NCBI RefSeq assembly: GCF_006439015.1
Contig: NZ_RCZG01000001.1
Coordinates: 248,001 to 312,000, forward strand
Source of the DNA: Mycolicibacterium hodleri
GTDB lineage: Bacteria; Actinomycetota; Actinomycetes; Mycobacteriales; Mycobacteriaceae
Length of the DNA: 64,000 bases
Direction: 5' to 3'
Shown: piece by piece, positions 7,691 through 15,691 of the stretch
Layout of the letters: each line of letters begins with the position of its first letter
Numbering within the stretch: the stretch's first letter is position 1
Notes under the pieces: model-generated
What the model saw: the letters and a program-made list of their open reading frames with translations, nothing else
What the model was told of the DNA's origin: nothing
Databases searched by the model: none
Position numbers and translations under genes: made by a program

Positions 7691-8869
7691 ATGACAGTCA
7701 TCGACCAGATTGGCATCGACGCCCTCGGCGTCCCGGAGATCGACATGGCGTCCCTCGACATGAGGTTCGACCGGAAGGCGGGGTGTGACGCGCTCCGAGA
7801 CGTCGGGCCCGTCGTCTTGGTAAACGGGTGGTACCACCTCACGCGCCGCGAGGACGTCCTGCATGCGCTGCGCACGCCGGAGGTGTACTCGTCGAAGAAG
7901 GCCTTCGACATGCTCGGAAGCCCATTGCCGCTGGTGCCCATCTCGATCGACCCGCCAGACCACACCCGCTATCGGAAGATCCTCCAGCCGTTCTTCAGTC
8001 CAAACGCGTTGAGCGGCATGCTCGACTCGTTGCGGGGACAGGCAATCGACATCATCGACAACGTCGCCGCCAAGGGCGAGTGTGACGTCGTGACCGACGT
8101 CGCCGTCCCATATCCGTCCCAGGTCTTCCTCACGTTGTACGGTCTGCCCCTGGCCGACCGGGACAAATTGGTTGCGTGGAAGGACGCGGTGATCGAGTTG
8201 AGCGACAAGCCCACCACTGAGGGCGCCGATCTCACGCCCGCCCTCGAGTTGTTCGGTTACCTCACCGAGGCCATCAACCACCGTCGCGAGAACCCCGGTC
8301 CCGACATCCTCTCGCAGCTGATGACAGGCGATGGGGCACTCAACGACGCCGAGATCATGGGGCTGAGCTATCTCTTCGTGCTAGCCGGCCTCGATACCGT
8401 GACGGCAGCAATCGGTTTCGCACTGTGGCGGCTGGCGCGCAACCCAGAACTACAAGCGCAGCTACGAGCTGACCCCGAGCAGGTCAAGGTGTTCATCGAA
8501 GACGTCATCCGGTTGGAACCGGCGGCGCCCTTCATGCCACGGGTGACAACCACGCCGATCACGGTGGGGGGAATCGTGCTGCCGGCTGATACGCCGGTGA
8601 AACTTTGTGTCGCCCTGGTCAATCGGGACGGTAGCGACGACACGTCGACCGACGACGTGGTGATGGACGGCAAGCTGCACCGCCACTGGGGCTTCGGTGG
8701 CGGGCCGCACCGCTGCCTTGGCTCGCACCTGGCCCGGATGGAACTCACGCTGGTGATCAAGCAGTGGCTCAAGCGCATTCCCGAGTTCGAGATTCAGCCG
8801 GGCGCCAACCCGCAGATCGAGTGGCCGGCGAATGTCTATGCGCTGACCGGCCTTCCGTTGCGTTGGTAG
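7691..8869 (+). CDS. Cytochrome P450 with Asp in place of the ExxR Glu
   Basis: A 392-residue soluble bacterial P450. The haem-Cys loop reads FGGGPHRCLG (about residue 335) and the I-helix oxygen-activation segment reads LAGLDTVT. The K-helix motif, normally ExxR, aligns to IEDVIRLEP, giving DxxR. This is unusual because that Glu-Arg pair holds the haem-binding loop. A clear AAGGGAG-type ribosome site precedes ATG 7691. The 150 bases upstream are AT-rich for this genome (TTTAAATAGGTATAGGTATT, 7632-7651), so the gene probably has its own promoter. It most likely hydroxylates a hydrophobic pathway substrate with separately encoded redox partners. Confidence 0.9.
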   Translation: MTVIDQIGIDALGVPEIDMASLDMRFDRKAGCDALRDVGPVVLVNGWYHLTRREDVLHALRTPEVYSSKKAFDMLGSPLPLVPISIDPPDHTRYRKILQPFFSPNALSGMLDSLRGQAIDIIDNVAAKGECDVVTDVAVPYPSQVFLTLYGLPLADRDKLVAWKDAVIELSDKPTTEGADLTPALELFGYLTEAINHRRENPGPDILSQLMTGDGALNDAEIMGLSYLFVLAGLDTVTAAIGFALWRLARNPELQAQLRADPEQVKVFIEDVIRLEPAAPFMPRVTTTPITVGGIVLPADTPVKLCVALVNRDGSDDTSTDDVVMDGKLHRHWGFGGGPHRCLGSHLARMELTLVIKQWLKRIPEFEIQPGANPQIEWPANVYALTGLPLRW

Positions 8870-8896
8870 CCCTAGTGTCTTCGTCGGCGTGACACC

Positions 8897-9922
8897 ATGG
8901 CCGTGACCGACCTGGGAACGCCAACCTTTGCCCTGCATCCCCTGCACGGCATTCATGCACCCACCGACCGCACCCCTGCGCGACGGCCTCGCTCGGTGCG
9001 TCGCACCACTTCGATCGACATGACCCGCAATGCGGGGACGCTGGATCCCGTCTATCTGACTGGTATCGGCCGGGACCTCGCAACGGCTGCCGACGGATCT
9101 GCCATCGAGCTGCGCCATGTCGGGCTCACCGCGACCGTGGAGTTGGTGTCCCGGGTCATCCGCCACGTCGAGACGGATCCACCGGTGGCCGGTCTGTCCC
9201 GCCTGGTGGGCGCACCAGCGATGAGCGGATTCCGTTCCGCCGCTGACGAAGTCGCACCCGACCTACGCAAGCAGCGTGACCTCCTCTACACGCTCATCGA
9301 CGACATTCCCGTTGCCACCCTGATCTCCGGCCATGCACTGTCGGCCTCCGGCGCGTTGGGCGACGTCCACGGTTCGGGCTATCTGCCGGTGGCAGATCAG
9401 TGCGCGGGTTTCGTCACCGGCGGGTTACTGATGACCATGTTCGAAGACGGTGACCCCGTCGTCGTCACCGGGCCCGATGCTCCGGAACTGCAGGGTCCCG
9501 AGGATTCGCTGGCCTGGCACGAGATGGCCCCCTTGCCCATCCACGGGATGCGCCGTCGGCGGCGACTCGACGTCTCCGCCGTCGACGACGGCGCGAACAT
9601 TGCCGTCGACGCCATGTTCCGCGACACCTACGTACGCGGCGACGGCCAGGAAACCATCATTCACGAATACACGCTGGCAGTCACCGTGGACCCCGAGTCA
9701 GGGCGGATCGAGCGTGCCGCGGCGGTGCCTCGAGTGCTGCCCTGGCAGGAATGCCCGGGCGCCGTCGACAGCGCCACCCGCATCGTCGGTATGTCGCTGT
9801 CCGACTTGCACGTTCGAGTCCGCAAAGAGCTCACCGGCACTACCACGTGTACGCATCTGAACGATCTGCTGCGCAGTGTCGCAGACGCCCGGGCGTTGAT
9901 GACGATGCTGCGTGAGCAGTGA
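8897..9922 (+). CDS. DUF2889 family protein
   Basis: A 341-residue protein. Its N-terminal segment has HPLHGIHAPTDRTPARRPRS followed by RRTTSIDMTR, and its C-terminus has TCTHLNDLLRSVADA. This pairing is typical of DUF2889. The family has no established biochemical role that I can state. It recurs next to P450, amidohydrolase and CoA-ligase genes in actinobacterial catabolic islands. It begins 27 bases after the P450 stop and is probably in the same transcript. Conserved His, Asp and Cys residues near the C-terminus could bind metal, but this is inference. Confidence 0.75.
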   Translation: MAVTDLGTPTFALHPLHGIHAPTDRTPARRPRSVRRTTSIDMTRNAGTLDPVYLTGIGRDLATAADGSAIELRHVGLTATVELVSRVIRHVETDPPVAGLSRLVGAPAMSGFRSAADEVAPDLRKQRDLLYTLIDDIPVATLISGHALSASGALGDVHGSGYLPVADQCAGFVTGGLLMTMFEDGDPVVVTGPDAPELQGPEDSLAWHEMAPLPIHGMRRRRRLDVSAVDDGANIAVDAMFRDTYVRGDGQETIIHEYTLAVTVDPESGRIERAAAVPRVLPWQECPGAVDSATRIVGMSLSDLHVRVRKELTGTTTCTHLNDLLRSVADARALMTMLREQ

Positions 9923-9937
9923 CCGAGCGGACGGCGC

Positions 9938-10087
9938 TTGATTGATTGGTTGCCGAGTCGGCCACTGAATTGGGTTCACGTGCAAGGGCGCATGGATCGC
10001 CGCACCCTCGAAGCCGCCCATCACGGCCAGGGCCTCAAGGCATTCGTCGACGCGTTCATTGCCGAGATCGCCTCAGCCGCAGGCTGA
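9938..10087 (+). pseudogene. Short orphan reading frame, probable C-terminal gene fragment
   Basis: The frame that follows the DUF2889 stop stays open to 10087 and encodes LIDWLPSRPLNWVHVQGRMD... ending FVDAFIAEIASAAG. It reads like the last helix-rich stretch of an enzyme, with no good start other than TTG 9938. I cannot name the parent family. Because the next kilobase consists of truncated genes, a remnant is more likely than a functional peptide. Confidence 0.35.
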
Positions 10088-10154
10088 TCTCTCTCGGCCC
10101 GCGCAGAAGCTGGCGCGTGTCAGACGTCACTGCGGGCTCAGTCGCTTAGATTGT

Positions 10155-10182
10155 CTAACGGTTGTAACCTAACGATTGTTAG
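10155..10182. promoter_or_regulatory. Operator-like double palindrome
   Basis: Two overlapping symmetric elements occur here: GGTT-GT-AACC at 10160-10169 and CTAAC-GATT-GTTAG at 10169-10182. They end just before GAGGAGG (10189-10195). They probably belonged to the promoter of a gene now reduced to the SDR remnant at 10205. Confidence 0.4.
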
Positions 10183-10204
10183 CCAATTGAGGAGGTCGTC
10201 ATGC

Positions 10205-10512
10205 TCGTTGGCAATGGAATATGCCAGTCGGGGAGTGCGCGTCAACGGCATCGCCCCGGGCACGGCGGACACACCTCTCGGTGTCGACGACGTCGTCCGC
10301 GCGACACGGCAGCCCGCGAGGTGATTGCGGCCAGCCGAGAGGCGATGATCCCGATGGGTCACCAGGGGACCGCGTGGGACGTCGCGCATGCTGCGCTGTT
10401 CCTCGCCTCCGACGACGCGTTCATCACCGGGGTCATCCTGCCGGTGGACGGCGGAAGCTCCCTCGGGTTACTTCCGGTCGTGCTGCGCCAAGTCGAGGTG
10501 GCCGCGTCGTGA
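10205..10512 (+). pseudogene. Remnant of a short-chain dehydrogenase (C-terminal third, frameshifted)
   Basis: One frame reads LAMEYASRGVRVNGIAPGTA (from about 10208), the standard SDR segment after the active-site helix, and stops at TGA about 10325. Another frame continues with IPMGHQGTAWDVAHAALFLA and ITGVILPVDGGSS, the standard SDR C-terminus, to stop 10512. The Rossmann half is absent and the remaining part needs a frameshift near 10310, so this is a dead fragment. Confidence 0.8.
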
Positions 10513-10523
10513 TCACGTGCCCC

Positions 10524-10859
10524 ATGTCCGTCGTGATCGTCGGAGCCGGTGCCGCGGGACTTGGCGTAGCCGAAGCGCCTCGGCGCGAGGGGTTCTCGGG
10601 CCGCGTGAGCTTGAAGTTCGGAATCTCCGGACTGCCACGGCTCGCCGACGACCTCCTGGTGATCAGCAGCAGCGCTCGAGAGCGACGGGTCATTGCGCTC
10701 TACAGCAGGAAGGGCACAGTCGTTGGCGCTTCGGGGGTCAACATGTTCCGCGATCTGCGGGCTGCGAAAGCTCTGGTTGCGGCGTCCGCGCCGATGCTGG
10801 CTGCGAGTCGATGCTGTGACGAACCCAATGAAAGGACGACAGATGACGGACGTGCGTGA
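10524..10859 (+). pseudogene. Internally deleted ferredoxin reductase remnant
   Basis: The frame opens with a classic FAD-binding N-terminus (VVIVGAGAAGLGVAEAPRRE). After about 30 residues it jumps directly to the C-terminal domain of the ferredoxin-NAD reductase family (RRVIALYSRKGTVVGASGVN, then MFRDLRAAKALVAA). The roughly 280 residues between, including the NAD domain, are missing. It continues in one frame but cannot be an active reductase. It may once have served a nearby P450 or Rieske oxygenase. Its tail overlaps the start of the 10843 gene. Confidence 0.8.
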
Positions 10860-11325
10860 AAAGGGGCTCGAGGTCTTCCGCGAACTGCTCCCAGATGCGT
10901 TCCCCGACGTGGAGGCTGATCTGCAGAACGGCGAGTTCGGCGGTGAGCTGGCCGAACTGACGTTGGACAACGTCTTCGGCGGGCTCTGGACCCGCGAGGG
11001 CTTGGACCGGCGGTCACGCAGCTTGGTGACCCTCGGCGTTCTCGTTGCGCTTCGTGCGACCAGCGAGCTGGAGGTGCACTTCCCGATCGCCCTGCGCAAC
11101 GGACTCACCGAAGACGAGATAGCCGAGGTGATCTACCACTGCAGTGGCTACGCAGGCTTTCCTGCAGCGAGCACCGCCCTGGCGATCGCGAAGGAAGCCC
11201 TCGGCAAGTTAGTCCGCCCAGCCGTGACCAGGCACGTCCATAAACCCGAAGTCGATCAGCGTTGCTCGGCGTCGCTGGTCGGTGCCGAAGTCGTCACCGG
11301 ATCGTCACTCCGGCATCGACTTTGA
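10843..11325 (+). CDS. Carboxymuconolactone decarboxylase (CMD/AhpD-like) family protein
   Basis: A 160-residue protein with the CMD core: GLDRRSRSLVTLGVLVALRA, HFPIALRNGLTEDEIAEVIY and HCSGYAGFPAA. ATG 10843 is chosen because AAAGGACG lies just upstream and the family starts here (MTDVREKGLEVFRELL). True family proteins end near residue 125. The last 35 residues (from LVRPAVTRHVHK) look non-homologous and read through into the 3' end of the opposing SDR gene, overlapping it by 32 bases. The original stop may have been lost. The reaction could be gamma-carboxymuconolactone decarboxylation or another small lactone step; the sequence does not decide. Confidence 0.82.
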   Translation: MTDVREKGLEVFRELLPDAFPDVEADLQNGEFGGELAELTLDNVFGGLWTREGLDRRSRSLVTLGVLVALRATSELEVHFPIALRNGLTEDEIAEVIYHCSGYAGFPAASTALAIAKEALGKLVRPAVTRHVHKPEVDQRCSASLVGAEVVTGSSLRHRL

Positions 11326-12100
11326 GTGCGGTGCCCGTGACGAAGCGGGCTTCGTCCGAGAGGAGGTAGAGCACGGCGTTGCTGACGTCGACCGCCTCAA
11401 TCGTCTCCACGGGCAGCGCGTTCTGGAATGTCGCCGCGAGATCCTGTCGCTTGGTGGACAGCAGCTCCACCAGCGCTGCGGCTTCGATCCCGGTGTGCAC
11501 TCCGGTGGGATGGACCGTGTTCACTCGGATAGATTGCGCAGCAAGTTCATTGGCCAGCGCCAGGCTCAGGCCGACCACGCCGTGCTTGCTCGCGGTGTAC
11601 GGCGTGTGCAGCGGGTTGCCTTTGATTCCCGCCGCGGAGCTGATGTTCACCATGCTGCCGCCGCCACGCTCCAGCAGATGCGGAATGGCGGCACGACACG
11701 TGTTCCACGTGCCGGTCAAGTTGGTGTCCAACACGACGCGCCAGTCCTCATCGGTGACGGTGTCCCAGGTTCCGCTGGTGAGCACACCGGCGTTGGCGAC
11801 TGAACCGTCTAGACCGCCCAGTTCGGCGACGCCGGCATCGACGGCGGCTTCCAATTGTGCCCGATCCCGGATGTCGGCCGGCGCGCTGTGGACGCGCCGA
11901 CCCAGGGCCTCAACCTCTTTCGCGGTAGCCGTCAAATCCTCCGCCGAGCTCATCGGATACGCCACACCGGCTATCGGCGCGCAGATGTCGACCAGGATCA
12001 GGTCAGCGCCCTCTTCTGCCAGTCGGATGGCGTGGCTGCGTCCCAGGCCTCGTCCCGCGCCGGTCACCAGAATGATCTTGCCGCTCAATCGATTCATCAC
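11294..12100 (-). CDS. Mycofactocin-coupled SDR family oxidoreductase
   Basis: A 268-residue SDR with TGAGRGLGRSHAIRLAEEGA, ADIRDRAQLEAAV, VANAGV, ISSAAG and the catalytic YTASK. The insert after the second strand (ICAPIAGVAYPMSSAEDL) and the ending VTGTALKVDAGVTIR are hallmarks of the branch whose nicotinamide cofactor stays bound and is thought to be re-oxidised through mycofactocin. It likely oxidises a secondary alcohol in a lipid-like substrate. A 15-base palindrome lies just upstream of its start at 12114, and the TetR gene follows at 12197, so TetR control is plausible. Two further members are at 16909 and 31674. Confidence 0.88.
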   Translation of the reverse strand: MMNRLSGKIILVTGAGRGLGRSHAIRLAEEGADLILVDICAPIAGVAYPMSSAEDLTATAKEVEALGRRVHSAPADIRDRAQLEAAVDAGVAELGGLDGSVANAGVLTSGTWDTVTDEDWRVVLDTNLTGTWNTCRAAIPHLLERGGGSMVNISSAAGIKGNPLHTPYTASKHGVVGLSLALANELAAQSIRVNTVHPTGVHTGIEAAALVELLSTKRQDLAATFQNALPVETIEAVDVSNAVLYLLSDEARFVTGTALKVDAGVTIR

Positions 12101-12113
12101 TCGCCCTTCGTCG

Positions 12114-12128
12114 GTTAGCGGTACTAAC
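12114..12128. promoter_or_regulatory. Palindromic operator GTTAG-N5-CTAAC
   Basis: GTTAGCGGTACTAAC has perfect 5-base arms. It lies 14 bases upstream of the SDR start codon at 12100 and within the 96-base gap to the 3' end of the TetR gene. It is well placed to block transcription of the SDR gene. The TetR protein at 12197-12829 is the obvious candidate binder, by proximity only. Confidence 0.5.
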
Positions 12129-12196
12129 TATAGTGGCCCACCGGTGCACGGCACGCACTCGTGCTTGCCGTCACACTCAACCAACGTCTCAGGCCG

Positions 12197-12829
12197 CTAT
12201 GCGTTACGTAGTCCGTTGTAGACGAAATGAGCCAGTTCCTCGATGATTTCGGCCCGGTCCGGAACTTCGTCGTCGTCACGGTAGGTACCAGTGAGGAAGT
12301 TGGCCGTTACTCCGATCAGGAGCATCATCATCCGCAGCTGAAGAGCGGGTGCCGTGTTCCGCATACCTGCGTTCGAGAGGTACTGCTCCACGGGCGTCAG
12401 CATGGACGCAAGGGTGTCGGCGATCCGTACCCGCAGGTGCTCCACTTCGCCCTCGGTCGACCCCTCTGTGAAGAGATGGACCATCGCGCGCGATATCGAC
12501 TGATTCTGTGAGAGGAAGTTATACAGCTGCTCGGTGAAGCGATACGCCAGGTCTTCAGTGCTCAGCGAGTGCAGGCTGTTGTCGGCCACCCAACTCTTCT
12601 GCAGACCCTCGACCGCGTCCAATAGCGGTGTCACGACGGCGTCGAAGAGCAGCTTCTCCTTGGATTCGAAATACCGGAAGATCAGTTCGTGCGACACTCC
12701 GGCGCGTTCGGCGATCTCGCGCGTCGTGGCCCGGTAGCCGCGTTCGGCGAAGACCTCGCGCGCAGCATCGCGGAGTAGGCCGGGGGCGCTGCCCCGGCGC
12801 ACTCGCGGTCCTCGGCGTGCCGTCGTCAC
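12197..12829 (-). CDS. TetR/AcrR family transcriptional regulator
   Basis: A 210-residue regulator with an N-terminal helix-turn-helix at about residues 15-60 (FAERGYRATTREIAERAGVS, then HELIFRYFESKEKLLFDAV). A variable all-helical ligand domain follows. It lies between two SDR genes on the same strand and probably responds to a hydrophobic or acyl-CoA effector of that block. The 84 bases upstream of its start separate it from the SDR stop at 12913 and show no strong palindrome. Control may be through 12114 instead. Confidence 0.88.
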   Translation of the reverse strand: MTTARRGPRVRRGSAPGLLRDAAREVFAERGYRATTREIAERAGVSHELIFRYFESKEKLLFDAVVTPLLDAVEGLQKSWVADNSLHSLSTEDLAYRFTEQLYNFLSQNQSISRAMVHLFTEGSTEGEVEHLRVRIADTLASMLTPVEQYLSNAGMRNTAPALQLRMMMLLIGVTANFLTGTYRDDDEVPDRAEIIEELAHFVYNGLRNA

Positions 12830-12912
12830 GGCAACCCACTGTAATGGTGGTCGTGTCGCTGGGCCGGGATGGACCCGGCAGTTTTCTCATCCACGGCGTT
12901 CTCATCCACGGC

Positions 12913-13704
12913 TCAGCCGGTCGGGTGGGCCGGACCAAGTGTCAGGCCGCCGTCCAGCGCCATCGCCATGCCGATGGCGTAGTGCGCCGCATCCGAGCAC
13001 AACCACAGCACTGCCTCGGCGATCTCGTCGACCTCAGCCAGGCGGCCCAGGGGAATCGACCTCGTCGCCGCCGCCTCGGCATCCGGACTCGCGGCGAACC
13101 ATTCGGCCATCATCCGGGTCTTCGTCGCACCGGGGCAGATCGCGTTGATGCGCACACCGTGCGCCGCGTACTCCATGGCTGCGGACTTGGTGAGGCCGAC
13201 GACGGCGTGCTTGGCCGCCACATAGGCAGCGATGCCGGCCACCGCCTGCGTTCCAGCGTCCGAGGAGGTATTGACGATCGCACCTCCACCGCCTGCGACC
13301 AAATGCGGAATCTCGTACTTCATGCAGTAGAAGACCGACGTCAAGTCGAGCTTGATCACCTTTTCCCACTCCTCGAGCGGCACGTCGGCCGTTGGATGGA
13401 CCGAACCGGTGATCCCGGCGTTGTTGAACGCGAAGTCCAGGCGACCGTAGGCTTTGGCGGCGCCGTCGACCATGCGCTTGACGGCCTCGGGATCGGTGAG
13501 GTCGCATCCCTCGAACCGCGCAGTCCCTCCGCCGGCCTCGATCTCGGCGACGATGCGTCGCCCGGCGTCGACGTCGATGTCGACCAGTGTCACGGCCGCA
13601 CCTCGGTCGGCGAACATTCGCGCAGCCGCTTCACCGATTCCCGCCGAGGCTCCCGTGACGAGGCCTGCCTTGCCCGTGAATTGACCTTCGACTGACGTCG
13701 TCAT
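12913..13704 (-). CDS. Short-chain dehydrogenase/reductase
   Basis: A 263-residue classical SDR with TGASAGIGEAAARMFADRGA, NNAGI, TSSDAG and the catalytic YVAAK. The C-terminus is YAIGMAMALDGGLTLG. An upstream ATG at 13731 is in frame. ATG 13704 (MTTSVEGQFTGK) places the first strand at the usual distance. It probably oxidises a hydroxyacyl-CoA or cyclic alcohol. Its 40-base spacing from the next SDR (13745) and shared direction suggest one transcript running from 15.7 kb down to this gene. Confidence 0.86.
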   Translation of the reverse strand: MTTSVEGQFTGKAGLVTGASAGIGEAAARMFADRGAAVTLVDIDVDAGRRIVAEIEAGGGTARFEGCDLTDPEAVKRMVDGAAKAYGRLDFAFNNAGITGSVHPTADVPLEEWEKVIKLDLTSVFYCMKYEIPHLVAGGGGAIVNTSSDAGTQAVAGIAAYVAAKHAVVGLTKSAAMEYAAHGVRINAICPGATKTRMMAEWFAASPDAEAAATRSIPLGRLAEVDEIAEAVLWLCSDAAHYAIGMAMALDGGLTLGPAHPTG

Positions 13705-13744
13705 GGGTGAATTCCTCAACTTTCGATGCAATGCGATACCGGGG

Positions 13745-14560
13745 TCATCTGAAATCCGAGCCGCCGTCGACGTTCACGTCGGCACCGGTGGTGTAGCTGT
13801 TGCGGCGAGAGCCCAGCAGGGTGACGATCGGCGCAATCTCTTCGGGCAGGCCAGCCCTGCCCAGTTGGCCCAAGGCATGGCCGAACATGTCCTGCAAGAC
13901 CGCCGCGATCTCGACGTCATCATCCGGATCGACACCGCGCGTGGCGATTTCATCAGCGAGAAACTCGTGGATCTGGGTGGTTATGAAGGTACCCGGTGAC
14001 ACGGTGTTGACCAGGATCCCCTCGGGTGCAAGGGTCTGCGACAGGTTCTTCGTCAGGCTGGTCAGTGCGGCTTTGCCTGCGGTGTAGGCCATCAATCTCG
14101 GCGATTGACGTTGCACGGAGCCCGCAGACAGGTTCACGATCCTGGCCCACGGCGCCTTGCGTAGCAACGGCAGCGCCGCCCGGCACGTCCGTACCGCTCC
14201 CATCGTCATCAGGTCGAACGCTTCGCCCCACCTGGCGTCGTCGATATCGTCGAACGTCCCGGCGATGCTCGCGCCGGCACCGACGGTGTTCACCAGCACG
14301 TTGAGTACGCCCCACCGCGACGCGATCTCGTCGAACGCGGCCTCGACGGTGTCCGGCCGAGAGAGATCCGTCGCCACACCGAAAGGGTCTGGGCTGCCGA
14401 CGGATTGCAACATCGTCACGGTCTCGTCGATGGCGGATTCAGTCCTGGCCAGGACCACGACCCGGGCGCCATCGCGGGCGTAGCACTCAGCGATCGCCCG
14501 ACCCATTCCCGCGGTACCTCCCGTGACGGCGACCGCGGCGTCTTGCAATCCCAAGTCCAT
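13745..14560 (-). CDS. Short-chain dehydrogenase/reductase
   Basis: A 271-residue SDR: TGGTAGMGRAIAECYARDGA, VNTVGAG in the usual NNAG place, NLSAGSVQR and the catalytic YTAGK. The NNAG motif is altered to NTVG, as in some divergent SDRs. The Asp-rich insertion (RGVDPDDDVEIAAVLQDM) before the C-terminus is distinctive and may shape the substrate site. It ends GADVNVDGGSDFR. It sits 28 bases downstream of the DapB-like oxidoreductase in the same direction, probably one operon. Substrate unknown. Confidence 0.86.
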   Translation of the reverse strand: MDLGLQDAAVAVTGGTAGMGRAIAECYARDGARVVVLARTESAIDETVTMLQSVGSPDPFGVATDLSRPDTVEAAFDEIASRWGVLNVLVNTVGAGASIAGTFDDIDDARWGEAFDLMTMGAVRTCRAALPLLRKAPWARIVNLSAGSVQRQSPRLMAYTAGKAALTSLTKNLSQTLAPEGILVNTVSPGTFITTQIHEFLADEIATRGVDPDDDVEIAAVLQDMFGHALGQLGRAGLPEEIAPIVTLLGSRRNSYTTGADVNVDGGSDFR

Positions 14561-14588
14561 GATCGTCTTCCTCGAGGGAGCCCGATCG

Positions 14589-15659
14589 TCAGCCCGTCAG
14601 CACCGCCGCGTTCTTGCGGATTGCCTTCGAGTAGAAGTGCGGAAGGTCGAGCTGGCCGAGAATTCCCGGCTCGGCGGCACAGACCGCGTTGATGGCGTTG
14701 ATCGGGTGCAGCGCGGTAATGGCACATCCGTCGTAGAGGCTGAGCGCAATGGCGGTCTCGAAACTGGGATCACCGTTGACCACGATCTGGTACCCGGCCT
14801 GGGCGCCGTTGAGCGCGTGCTCCCAGTCGGGTGCCGCGTCGGGATGGGTGCGCTCGACCTTCTTGTAGTAGATCACCGGGGATCCGCCTGAAATCCCTGT
14901 GACCGTCCAGCGCACCGCAGCGATGGTGCCCGCCAGTCCGCGACCCCAGGCCGCATCGTAATCTTGGTCGACGCAGGCATTTTCGACGGTTGAAGTGATC
15001 TCATCGAGTTCGATGCCCAGGTAGTCCGCGATGCCCCGCACGGTGCTCTCGTGCCATCCGGTGCCCACGTCGCCGTAGAACATCGGCGCCCGGTAGTCCA
15101 TCGGGTGGTTGAACCCCCATGCCGAGACTTGGTCGTAGCTGCCGTAGCCGTTGAGGTCGCAGATCTCGGCCACGTGCACGCTGTCGATTCGTCCGGCACC
15201 GCTCAGCAGGCCGAACAGGTGCCCGATGGTCATGAACCCGGGGTCGGTGCCGCCGCAGAACGCCGAGGCCCCGCCCCGCTCACAGGCGGCGGCAATGGGT
15301 CCGACGAACTCCGGCCGTCCGTGCTGCGGGGCGATCAGATCCATCAGCGCTGGGGTCACGACGTTGGTGCCGGCTTCGAGAAAGGGAATCACGTCGGCGA
15401 CGCATTCGGCTTCGCGTGAGGCATAGTTGCCGAAGTACGCCAGGCAGTCGGCGCCCAATGCGAGCAGTGCCGACGTGTCGTCGGTGGCGATGATGCCGGT
15501 GGGCGCAAGCCCGGCAATGTCACCGGCGTCGAGGCCGATCTTGTGGTCGGCCCAGGCGTGGAGGCCGACCAGTTCGTATTCGGGATGGTCGATGAGCGCG
15601 CGCAGGCCCGTCATGCCGACAGGACCTGTACCCCAAGCGATGACGCGTTTTCTGGACAT
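14589..15659 (-). CDS. Dihydrodipicolinate-reductase-like NAD(P)-dependent oxidoreductase
   Basis: A 356-residue protein. It starts at ATG 15659, with AAGGAG just upstream, and opens with a Rossmann motif (RVIAWGTGPVGMTGLRALI). The fold and length match the DapB-N-like dehydrogenases common in mycobacterial catabolic clusters (GAGTNVVTP-type region here AGTNVVTPALMDLI; GGTDPGFMTIGH). It is not a lysine-biosynthesis DapB, which is about 100 residues shorter. It probably acts on a cyclic or keto substrate with NAD(P). It forms a pair with the unknown gene at 15692, 32 bases upstream. Confidence 0.78.
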   Translation of the reverse strand: MSRKRVIAWGTGPVGMTGLRALIDHPEYELVGLHAWADHKIGLDAGDIAGLAPTGIIATDDTSALLALGADCLAYFGNYASREAECVADVIPFLEAGTNVVTPALMDLIAPQHGRPEFVGPIAAACERGGASAFCGGTDPGFMTIGHLFGLLSGAGRIDSVHVAEICDLNGYGSYDQVSAWGFNHPMDYRAPMFYGDVGTGWHESTVRGIADYLGIELDEITSTVENACVDQDYDAAWGRGLAGTIAAVRWTVTGISGGSPVIYYKKVERTHPDAAPDWEHALNGAQAGYQIVVNGDPSFETAIALSLYDGCAITALHPINAINAVCAAEPGILGQLDLPHFYSKAIRKNAAVLTG

Positions 15660-15691
15660 GATGACTCCTTCGTCAGTACCGCGAGCCGGCT

